In this document: piece after piece, positions 1 through 8,585 of the stretch | Position numbering within the stretch: position 1 is the first letter of the stretch | Layout of the letters: every line of letters starts with the position of its first letter | Source: an uncultured Rhodothermaceae bacterium | Lineage (GTDB): Bacteria; Bacteroidota; Rhodothermia; Rhodothermales; Salinibacteraceae | Length of the DNA stretch: 64,000 bases | NCBI GenBank assembly: GCA_913056335.1 | Contig: CAJXLX010000001.1 | Location: forward strand, 1 to 64,000 | Reading direction: 5' to 3' | Made by a program: the position numbers and the translations under genes | Notes under the pieces: model-generated | Database searches by the model: none | What the model saw: the letters and a program-made list of their open reading frames with translations, nothing else | What the model was told of the DNA's origin: nothing

Positions 1-1164
1 GGCGTCGGCGACCGCGTTCGCGCGGCCCTGCGCCCACGCCAGCGCGTCGCCGGAGCCGTCGCCGCCCCACTTGGCGTACTGGATGTTCCCACAGTCGTCC
101 CACTCCTCGTCGGACCACTCCGACGGCGGGCCGTCCGCGGTGACATCCTCCTCGTGGGACGTGAGATAGGCGGCGACCTCCGCGACGACATCCGGGCCGA
201 CCTGATCGTTTCGGATCTGATCGGCGCGACTGTCGCCGACGCCGGTCCCACAGTCCGACCCGAGGCCCTCGTCGGATTTGCTCATGGCCATGTCGGCGGC
301 GTCGGCCATGTACGCGGGCGGCGTTATCTCGCCCGTCTCGTCGCCGACCTCGTACTCGGCACGGTCGCCGTCGACGCGAGCGGCCTGATCCTCTTTGGCC
401 TGCTCCCACGCGCCGCAGATCGCTTCCGCGTCCTCGCGGGACGTATCGGCGTCGTCGGAGATCGCAGCGACGCACGCGTCGAAGTCCTCGAACCGCTCCG
501 GGTCCTCCGGCGGGCCGAGCGGGCGGGCCGTCTCGACGGCGTCACGGACGCGCCGCACCAACCCCTCGCGGTCGGCGCCCGCTTCGACGGCGGCGCGGGC
601 CACCACTTCGGCGTCCTCGTCGCCGGTCGTCGTCCGCGGGTCCGCACCGATCCCGACGATCGACACTTCCATGAGGTCGACCCCGCCCGGAAAGTCCGGG
701 TCGTCCCGCCACCCGATCGACGCGTCCATCGGGATTCCGCGTTTCGCCTGCTCTTTGAGAATCCCGAGCGCCTGCCGATACGAGCCGAGGTCGGGCAGCG
801 TGTTCGGGTCAGGCATCCGCGCCGTCGCGAGGAGCACGTCCGCGCCCTCGCGCTCGTCAATCTCGGCGTCGCTCCAGACACCGAGTTTCTCGAACTGTGA
901 GTAGCGGCCGCCCGTCACGAGGCCGTCGTCGCCGTGACTGGGGAACACGCCGATCTGTCGGTCGCGGATCTGTGCGGCCATGCCGCGTAACTCCTCGCGG
1001 GTGAGCGGGTCGTCGCCCTCGTTGCGGACCTCGCCGAGCGACGCGACGGGCAGCCGCACCTCAAAGGTGTCGTCGCTGTCGTCGTCCGGCTCGCGGACGC
1101 GCATCGCGTCGCCGGTCGCGCGGTGGCGCGAGCGATACACCGGGCCGTCGGGAGTGTCGGTCAT
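1..1164 (-). CDS. Haloarchaeal-virus-like capsid maturation (prohead) protease, C-terminus beyond the left edge
   Basis: Open minus-strand frame with no stop from ATG (complement 1162-1164) to the window edge, absent from the ORF track: MTDTPDGPVYRSRHRATGDAMRV...MDASIGWRDDPDFPGGVDLMEVSIVGIGADPRTTT...FDACVAAISDDADTSREDAEAICGAWEQ...IRNDQVGPDVVAEVAAYLTSHEEDV...NIQYAKWGGDGSGDALAWAQ. The 'EVSIVG.GA' and '.W.LWGGD.G..WA'-like motifs are typical of phage prohead protease/XkdF-like proteins. Confidence 0.7.
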   Translation of the reverse strand, partial: MTDTPDGPVYRSRHRATGDAMRVREPDDDSDDTFEVRLPVASLGEVRNEGDDPLTREELRGMAAQIRDRQIGVFPSHGDDGLVTGGRYSQFEKLGVWSDAEIDEREGADVLLATARMPDPNTLPDLGSYRQALGILKEQAKRGIPMDASIGWRDDPDFPGGVDLMEVSIVGIGADPRTTTGDEDAEVVARAAVEAGADREGLVRRVRDAVETARPLGPPEDPERFEDFDACVAAISDDADTSREDAEAICGAWEQAKEDQAARVDGDRAEYEVGDETGEITPPAYMADAADMAMSKSDEGLGSDCGTGVGDSRADQIRNDQVGPDVVAEVAAYLTSHEEDVTADGPPSEWSDEEWDDCGNIQYAKWGGDGSGDALAWAQGRANAVADA

Positions 1165-1203
1165 AGGTCGGGGATCATCGCTCCGTGCGTACGCCTTGCC
1201 GGT

Positions 1204-1236
1204 GAAAAGGCATATTACTGGTTACGTACATACGTA
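1204..1236 (+). promoter_or_regulatory. Archaeal-type promoter and putative operator upstream of the RHH gene
   Basis: GAAAAGG-CATATTA (BRE/TATA-like) about 28 nt before the ATG, compatible with a leaderless transcript, followed by TACGTA-CA-TACGTA (1223-1236). Confidence 0.4.
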
Positions 1237-1242
1237 TGAATC

Positions 1243-1374
1243 ATGGGACGCAAACAGCGCGTGACGTTCTCGCTCGACCCGGATATTGTCGAGCGATTAG
1301 ACGAGCAGGTCGACCACGGCGAGCGGTCCGCCGCGGTTGAAAACGCCCTCGATGATTATCTCTGGGACAAATGA
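1243..1374 (+). CDS. Ribbon-helix-helix (CopG-like) small DNA-binding protein, 43 aa
   Basis: Translation MGRKQRVTFSLDPDIVERLDEQVDHGERSAAVENALDDYLWDK, a classic RHH pattern. Too short for the ORF track. Confidence 0.75.
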   Translation: MGRKQRVTFSLDPDIVERLDEQVDHGERSAAVENALDDYLWDK

Positions 1375-1472
1375 GCCGGTTCGATCCGCGGTTCTACTAC
1401 GTCCGTAAGGGTGGCGAGTGGGTGCCGAAAGCCGAGGCGACTACTGACGGCGGGCGCGACCGCGACGAATAG
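1371..1472 (+). CDS. Small hypothetical protein, 33 aa
   Basis: ATGA overlap with the RHH gene; MSRFDPRFYYVRKGGEWVPKAEATTDGGRDRDE. Confidence 0.5.
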   Translation: MSRFDPRFYYVRKGGEWVPKAEATTDGGRDRDE

Positions 1473-1507
1473 CTCACCAGTCCTGTTGATTCAGCGGTCG
1501 CAACCAG

Positions 1508-2302
1508 TTGAGCGAGACGCCCGTGCTGCCCGATGGCGACGAACGCATCCAGCCCGATGACCACCTGTTCATTATGACACGTCCGGCTGATGTGTCCACT
1601 GTAACCCGGCTTCTGGGAAAAGAGGACGTGCGCATCCGCCACATTATGATTGCGGGCGGCTCGCGCGTGGGCATGAGCGTGGCCCGGCGCATCGTGGACG
1701 ACTGCCCCGACTGCCAGGTGAAGCTCATCGAGCCCAATGCTGAGCGCGCTGAGCATCTGGCGGCTACCCTGCCCGAGGTGCTTGTGCTGCAGGGCGATAC
1801 CACCGATGTGGAGCTGCTCGTAGAAGAGGGGCTCAAGGATATGGATGCGTTTGTGGCGGTGTCGGAGGAGGAGGAAGCCAATCTCGTTACCTGCCTGATG
1901 GCAAAGGAGTACGGCGTCTACAAAACTGTTGCTCAACTCTCCAAAGCGGCGTACATCCCCATGAGCGAGCAGCTGGGGCTCGATGCTGCCGTGAGCACCA
2001 AGCTCGCCGTATCGCGCGAGGTGCGGCGCTACTTCCGCGGCCAGCATGTGCTCAGCGTGGCCACGGTGTACGGACTGAACGCGGAGATCTTGGAGGCCTA
2101 TGCCTCCCCCAACGCGCCTATTACGCATGCTCCGCTCCGCGAACTCGACCTTCCAGATGGGATGCTCGTGGGAGCGGTCAACCACAACGAGAGCGGCATC
2201 GAGATTGCCACGGGCGATACGCACATCCAGGCCAACGACCGGGTTATCGTCTTTGTGTTACCCACTTCGGCCCAGCACATCGAATCGCTCTTTGGCACGT
2301 AG
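1508..2302 (+). CDS. trkA: Trk potassium uptake protein TrkA, C-terminal half only
   Basis: Rossmann motif MIAGGSRVGMSVARR followed by a TrkA_C domain. Only 264 aa, N-terminal half absent, in-frame TGA at 1487. Confidence 0.8.
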   Translation: MSETPVLPDGDERIQPDDHLFIMTRPADVSTVTRLLGKEDVRIRHIMIAGGSRVGMSVARRIVDDCPDCQVKLIEPNAERAEHLAATLPEVLVLQGDTTDVELLVEEGLKDMDAFVAVSEEEEANLVTCLMAKEYGVYKTVAQLSKAAYIPMSEQLGLDAAVSTKLAVSREVRRYFRGQHVLSVATVYGLNAEILEAYASPNAPITHAPLRELDLPDGMLVGAVNHNESGIEIATGDTHIQANDRVIVFVLPTSAQHIESLFGT

Positions 2303-2359
2303 CGGGGCATCAACACGCGCAGCCCTCGTCCTCTCTTGCTCGCCGCTCCCTACTCTGCC

Positions 2360-3880
2360 ATGACCATACACTGGATTGCCATTGCCCGCACATTTGGCGG
2401 ACTGCTGCTCTTTGCCGGTGCCGCATTGCTTGCGCCTGCTGGGGTGGCGCTCGGATATGGCGAAGCCGCATGGTGGAGCTTCGGAGGGACCGCGCTGGGC
2501 ACGCTGGCCACAGGCAGCGCCCTGTGGTTCGGACTGGGGGGCGTAGCGCCGCAGGACAAAGACCTCGGCATCCGCGAGGGGTTCGTCATCGTAGCGCTGT
2601 CGTGGGTGGTGCTCTCGCTTGTCGGTGCGCTTCCGTTTGTGATTAGCGGTGTGCTCCCCACCTACACCGACGCGTTCTTCGAGACCATGAGCGGCTTTAC
2701 CACCACCGGCGCTACCATCTTTGGCGGCGGAGGCAACATGGATATTGAGGCCATGCCACGGGCCTTCCTCTTCTGGCGCAGCCTAACGCACTGGATTGGC
2801 GGCATGGGCATCATTCTGCTTACGCTGGCGATCCTGCCCATTTTGGGGGTCGGCGGCTTTCAGCTCTACCGCGCCGAAGTGCCCGGCCCCTCAGCCGACA
2901 AGCTGACGCCGCGCGTTCGCGAAACCGCCCGCCGCCTATGGCTCGTGTACGTGGGCATTACCGCGGTGCAGGTGCTCTTCCTTCTGCCTGCTATGAGCGG
3001 GTTCGACGCCGTCAACCACGCCTTTGCCACGATGGCCACCGGCGGCTTCTCCACCAAAAACGGCTCGGTGGCCGACTTCGACTCCGCTTACGTTGACAGC
3101 GTCATCACGCTGTTTATGATCCTGGCAGGGATGAACTTTGCCTTGCACTACCGCATGCTGCGCGGCAAGGCCATCACTGTCTGGCGGGATACGGAGCTGC
3201 GCGTCTACCTCGGCATTATTGCCGGGGCGACCGTGCTGCTCATCGCATCCACCTGGACCGCGTCGGGCGCGGGGCTCCCCGTCGCTTCCGAGGCCCAGAC
3301 CAGCTTCGCAGGCTACGAATCGCTGGGCGAGGCGCTGCGATACGGCGTGTTTCAGGCGGTGGCCATCATTACTTCGACTGGGTTTGGCACCGCCGACTAC
3401 GAGCTGTGGCCGCCGTTGGCTGTAGGCGTTGTCTTCCTCCTCTTCTTCTGCGGCGGTATGGCGGGCTCCACGGGCGGCGGGGTAAAAGTGATGCGCCATG
3501 TGGTGCTGGCCAAAAACGCCCTGAGCGAATTTAAGCAGCTGGTGCATCCGCGTGCGGTGCTGCGCACGCATCTCAACGGACAGCCCATTGCCCCTGCCGT
3601 GCTGCGCAACGTGCTGCTCTTCGTGGTGCTGTATGTGCTGCTGCTGTTCCTGGGCACGCTGGCGCTGGCCGCGCTGGGCCAGGATCTCTGGACCGCGTTC
3701 GGCGCGGCCCTCTCGTGTGTGGGCAACATCGGACCAGGCTGGGGCACGGTAGGTCCTACCGAAAACTACGCGCACCTGCCTGCCCTGAGCAAATGGATCC
3801 TCTCGTTCCTGATGATGGCCGGGCGCCTCGAAATCATCACGGTGCTCATCGTCTTCACCCCGGCGTTCTGGCGGCGGTAA
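2360..3880 (+). CDS. trkH: TrkH family potassium uptake protein
   Basis: Multi-TM protein with TMSGFTTTGAT, ITSTGFGTADY and GGMAGSTGGGVKV filter motifs. Confidence 0.9.
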   Translation: MTIHWIAIARTFGGLLLFAGAALLAPAGVALGYGEAAWWSFGGTALGTLATGSALWFGLGGVAPQDKDLGIREGFVIVALSWVVLSLVGALPFVISGVLPTYTDAFFETMSGFTTTGATIFGGGGNMDIEAMPRAFLFWRSLTHWIGGMGIILLTLAILPILGVGGFQLYRAEVPGPSADKLTPRVRETARRLWLVYVGITAVQVLFLLPAMSGFDAVNHAFATMATGGFSTKNGSVADFDSAYVDSVITLFMILAGMNFALHYRMLRGKAITVWRDTELRVYLGIIAGATVLLIASTWTASGAGLPVASEAQTSFAGYESLGEALRYGVFQAVAIITSTGFGTADYELWPPLAVGVVFLLFFCGGMAGSTGGGVKVMRHVVLAKNALSEFKQLVHPRAVLRTHLNGQPIAPAVLRNVLLFVVLYVLLLFLGTLALAALGQDLWTAFGAALSCVGNIGPGWGTVGPTENYAHLPALSKWILSFLMMAGRLEIITVLIVFTPAFWRR

Positions 3881-3966
3881 CAGGGCGAAATATCGTGGAC
3901 AGAGGATGGAAAATAGATGGCATTGCGCAAGATATGCCCCCAATCGATCCCTCCAGTCCGTCATCC

Positions 3967-4099
3967 TGAACTTGGTACGTGTTTAGCGTGGTTCAATAAC
4001 CGCCCGGGGATCGCTCGCATCCCCGGCGATCTTTGGGATGAATGCTATGGGCACCGCTTGCCTCACGCGTGATGGTACGCTAAACAGATACTGAACTTG
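3967..4099. mobile_element. MITE-like element (117 bp, 3975-4091) flanked by 8-bp direct repeats TGAACTTG
   Basis: TIRs GTACGTGTTTAGCGT / reverse complement of right end GTATCTGTTTAGCGT (13/15); TGAACTTG at 3967-3974 and 4092-4099; internal hairpin CCGGGGAT...ATCCCCGG. Confidence 0.75.
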
Positions 4100-4151
4100 A
4101 TTCAGGATTCAGCACATGCGAACCTGATCCGGAGACGAGCGCAGCCAACGC

Positions 4152-4730
4152 ATGCAGCAATCCATTCACGGCCTGAAACCCGCATTCCTACGTTTGGTAC
4201 AGGAAACATCCAACATCTGTGTCTCCCGATGTGGCTTCGTGGCGAACGCATCCCCCCGCTACCGGCTTGGCGTAGCATTTGTCCTGGTTGCTCTGTTGAT
4301 GAGCAGTCTGGCGCCTATGGTGCAGCGCGTCTGTGCGCAGATGAGTACGACGCATGCCCAGCACATGGACGCCGCGGCGCCCTGCTGCCATGCAGAACAC
4401 GCGGGCGCACACCACGATGGGGCTGCACCATGCCCCGAATCGACCGATCGGGATTCGGAGCCCAACTGCGAAGACCGCACCCGCGGCGCATCTCCCAACG
4501 CCACGCTTGGCACAGATCAGTGCTGCGACCTGCACCTTGATCAGCATAGCGCCGAGGCCACAGCGCCCCGCACGGTGCTCGTACCGGTGCTTCTCAGCGC
4601 ATTGGCCCCGGTCTCTGCTGTCGCGATCGATGTGCCCCCAGAGCGCCGCACGCGTGCCCTGTCGTCGCGCGGGCCCCCTCGCGCTGCTGCCCTCCCGCTC
4701 TTCCTGCACCACGCTGCACTTCTCCGCTAA
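4152..4730 (+). CDS. His/Cys-rich putative exported protein at the start of the metal efflux operon
   Basis: Hydrophobic segment followed by CCHAEHAGAHHDGAAPC and DQCCDLHLDQH; immediately upstream of cusA. Confidence 0.5.
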   Translation: MQQSIHGLKPAFLRLVQETSNICVSRCGFVANASPRYRLGVAFVLVALLMSSLAPMVQRVCAQMSTTHAQHMDAAAPCCHAEHAGAHHDGAAPCPESTDRDSEPNCEDRTRGASPNATLGTDQCCDLHLDQHSAEATAPRTVLVPVLLSALAPVSAVAIDVPPERRTRALSSRGPPRAAALPLFLHHAALLR

Positions 4731-4852
4731 TCTGTCGTCGTGGATCGCCTCGCTTCTTCGCTGAAGCGGAGCATCCACCGGGCGCGATGCCGTCTGCATC
4801 CGCCTGAACCGAGCCTTCTCCTGCCCTCCGTAGCTCGTTTGACGACGGTTCT

Positions 4853-7800
4853 ATGTCTTTTGTCGATCGCATCATTGCGTTTTTTCTGGATAACATGCTC
4901 ATTGCCGCTTTGCTGCTGCTCGCGCTGGTGGGATGGGGCGTGGCGACGGCGCCGTTTGATTGGGACATCGACCTGCTGCCGCGCGATCCGGTGCCGGTAG
5001 ATGCCATCCCCGACATTGGCGCGAACCAGCAGATTGTGTTCACCGAATGGCCGGGGCGCTCGCCGCAGGACATTGACGACCAGGTCACGTATCCGCTGAC
5101 GACCGAGCTGCTCGCGCTGCCGGGCGTGGAGGCGGTGCGCTCCAGCTCCATGTTCGGCTTCTCGATGATCAACATCATCTTTGAGGATGACATTGCGTTC
5201 TACTGGAGCCGCACGCGCATCCTCGAAACCCTGAACGCGCTGCCGCCCGGCACGCTGCCCGACGGCGTGCAGCCCCAGCTTGGACCCGATGCCACCGCGC
5301 TCGGGCAGATCTTCTGGTACACGCTCGAAGGCCGCGACAGGGACGGGAATCCGACCGGTGGGTGGGATCCGCACGAACTGCGCAGCATCCAGGACTTCCA
5401 GGTCAAGTATGCCCTTTCGTCTGCGACGGGCGTGGCTGAGGTCGCCAGCATTGGGGGCTACGTGCAGGAATATCAGGTCGATATCGACCCCGTGGCGATG
5501 CGCGAGAGCAAGGTGTCGGTGACAGACATCGCATCCGCCGTACGCCAGAGCAACCGCGATGTGGGCGCACGCACAATCGAGATGAACCGCGCCGAGTATG
5601 TGGTGCGCGGGCGCGGACAGATTGCGTCGATCGCTGACATTGAGCAGAGCGTGGTGGATGTGCGCGATGACAACACGCCCATTCGGATTCAGGATGTGGC
5701 GCGCGTGTCGCTGGGGCCGGCACAGCGGCGCGGCATGCTCGACAAGGGCGGCACCGAAGCCGTGGGGGGCGTGGCGGTAGCGCGCTACGGCGAGAATCCG
5801 CTGGCGGTGATCGAGCACGTCAAAGCTAAAATCGCCGAAATCGCACCCGGCCTCCCCAGCAAAACCCTGGCCGACGGCACCACCTCGCAGGTGAGCGTGG
5901 TGCCGTTCTACGACCGGGCGGGCCTGATCTACGAAACGTTGGGCACGCTCGAAGACGCGCTCTCGCTGCAGATCCTGATCACCATCATCGTGATTATGAT
6001 CATGGTGATGCATCTACGCGCCTCGTTGATCGTGTCGGCGCTGCTGCCCGTGGCTGTGCTCGTGGCGTTCATCCTGATGCGCTACGTGGGCGTGGATGCC
6101 AACGTCGTGGCACTCGCGGGCATTGCGATCTCCATCGGGACGGTCGTGGACATGGGTATCATCATGACCGAAAACATGCTCACGCATCTCGACGAGGCTC
6201 CCCCCAACAAATCGCGCCGCGACGTGATCTTTGAAGCCGCAAGCGAGGTGAGTCCCGCCGTCATTACTGCGCTGGCTACCACCATCGTCAGCTTCCTGCC
6301 CGTGTTCATGCTACAGGCCGAGGAGGGGCGCCTCTTCGGACCGCTGGCCTGGACGAAAACCTTTGTGCTGCTGGCCGCTCTCGTCATCACGCTGGCGCTC
6401 ATTCCGCCGTTTGCGCACTGGCTCTTTACGCGCACGATGGGCCGCCGCTGGGTCCGCACCGTGGGCAACGGCGCGCTCGTGGGGGGCGGCGGCGTGCTGT
6501 GGGTGTGGATGCCGTGGGCCGGATTCGTGCTGGTGGGACTGGGCGCGCTGGGGCTGGCGGTGCGCTTTGCCGACCGGCAATCGTGGGTGGATCCGAAGCG
6601 CCTGCGCACATGGCAGCCGTATATCGCAGTTGGCATCATCGTGCTCGGGCTCGGGTGGCTGCTGGCGGATGTATGGCTTCCGCTCGGACCCGACAATCCA
6701 CGCATCGCAAACCTTCTCTTTGTGATTGGAGCCGTGGGCGGCGTGCTGGGCGTGTTTCTGCTCTTTCAGCGCTATTACGAGCGCCTGATGCGCGTTTTCA
6801 TCGCTCGCAAGGCGCTCTTCTTGAGCATCCCGTTGCTCCTGCTTGTGGCCGCCGTCTTCAGCGCACAGACGCTCAACCGCGAGTTTATGCCCACGCTCGA
6901 CGAGGGCTCGTTCCTGCTGATGCCCACCGCTATGCCGCACGCCGGCACCGAAGAAGCCATCGACCAGATGCGCGCTATGGACATGCGCGTGAGCAGTATC
7001 CCCGAGGTGGACATGGTCGTGGGCAAAGCCGGGCGCGCCGAGTCGGCCCTCGACCCCGCGCCGCTTTCGATGTTCGAAACCGTGATTCAGTACAAAAGCG
7101 AGTACCGCACCAATGCCGACGGCCAGCGTGTGCGGTTTCGGGTGGATGACGAAGGCACCTTCGTACGCGATAGCACCGATGCGCTCATCCCCGACCCCGA
7201 CGGGCGCTACTATCGGCAGTGGCGCGACGGCATCCAGTCGAAAGACGACATCTGGGAGGAGATCGTGCAGGCCGCCAACCTGCCGGGGCTGACCTCGGCC
7301 CCGCGCCTGCAGCCCATCGAAACGCGCCTCACCATGCTGCAAACCGGTATGCGCGCGCCCATCGGCTTTCAGGTGTTCGGGCCCGACCTCGACACCATCG
7401 ACGACGTCTCCGTGGCCCTCGAAGATGTGATCCGCAGCGCCGACGGCGTACGCTCAGGATCCGTCTTTGCGGATCGCGTGGCCGGCAAGCCGTACTTAGA
7501 GCTGGACATCGACCGCGCGGCCATTGCCCGACACGGCCTCACCATCGACGATGTACAGGAGGTCATCCGCATCGCCATTGGCGGGGCACCGCTCACCACC
7601 ACCGTTGAGGGGCGCGAGCGCTATCCGGTGCGGGTGCGCTACGCCCGCGAGGCCCGCAGCACGCCCGAGCAGATCGAGCGCATCCTGGTGCCCACGCCCA
7701 CCGGCGCGCAGATCCCGCTGGGCCAGCTGGTGGATCTGGCGTATGTCGAAGGCCCCATGACCATCCGCAGCGAAGACACCTTCCTCGTCAACTACGTGAC

Positions 7801-8536
7801 GTTCGACGCCGCCGATGGGGCGTCCAGCATCGAGGCTGCCACCAACGCACGTGCTGCGGTCGAGGCTGCCATTGACCGTGGCGATCTGGAGATGCCCTCG
7901 GGTGTGACGTACCGCCTGGCCGGCGAGTTTGAGGACCAGCAGCGCGCGACCAACCGGCTCGCGCTCATTGTGCCGATTACGCTGCTGCTCATCTTCCTGC
8001 TTATCTACGTCCAGTTTCGGTCTACAACGACTGCGTTTATCATCCTATCAGGCATCGTGCTGGCATGGAGCGGCGGGTTTGTGCTGCTCTGGCTCTACGG
8101 GCAGAGCTGGTTCCTGAACGTCAGTGTGCTCGGCACCAACCTGCAAGCGCTCTTTCAGGTCGACCCGATCAACGTGAGCGTGGCCGTGTGGGTCGGCTTT
8201 CTGGCGCTCTTCGGCATTGCCGTGGATAACAGCGTGGTGCTGGCCACCTATCTGCATCAGCTCTTCGAGCGCAACGCCCCGCAGTCGGTCGCGGCCATTC
8301 GCACCACCGCCGTTGAGGCCGGCATGCGCCGCGTGCGCCCCTGCCTCATGACCACCGCCACTACGCTGCTGGCGCTGCTGCCCATCTTGACGACCCCCGG
8401 CAAAGGCGGCGCGATTATGGTGCCCATGGCCGTGCCCATCTTCGGCGGTATGCTCGTGCAGGTGCTCTCGCTCTTCCTCGTGCCTGTGCTCTACGCGCTC
8501 TGGAAAGAGTGGACGATAGACCCAACCGCCGCATGA
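4853..8536 (+). CDS. cusA: Heavy-metal RND efflux pump, CusA/CzcA family
   Basis: 1227 aa; [50 protein letters not shown]-type N-terminus, [33 protein letters not shown]. Confidence 0.93.
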   Translation: [1227 protein letters not shown]

Positions 8537-8585
8537 TGCCCCACGCGCATTTTCCACAGGCCTCCCACCGCTATCATTACAGTTC

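Noticed and set aside
154-900. 248-aa plus-strand ORF at left edge
   Set aside because: Lies antisense to the open minus-strand frame with prohead-protease motifs.
4727-6013. 428-aa minus-strand ORF opposite cusA
   Set aside because: Antisense artefact rich in His/Arg/Ala; no motif.
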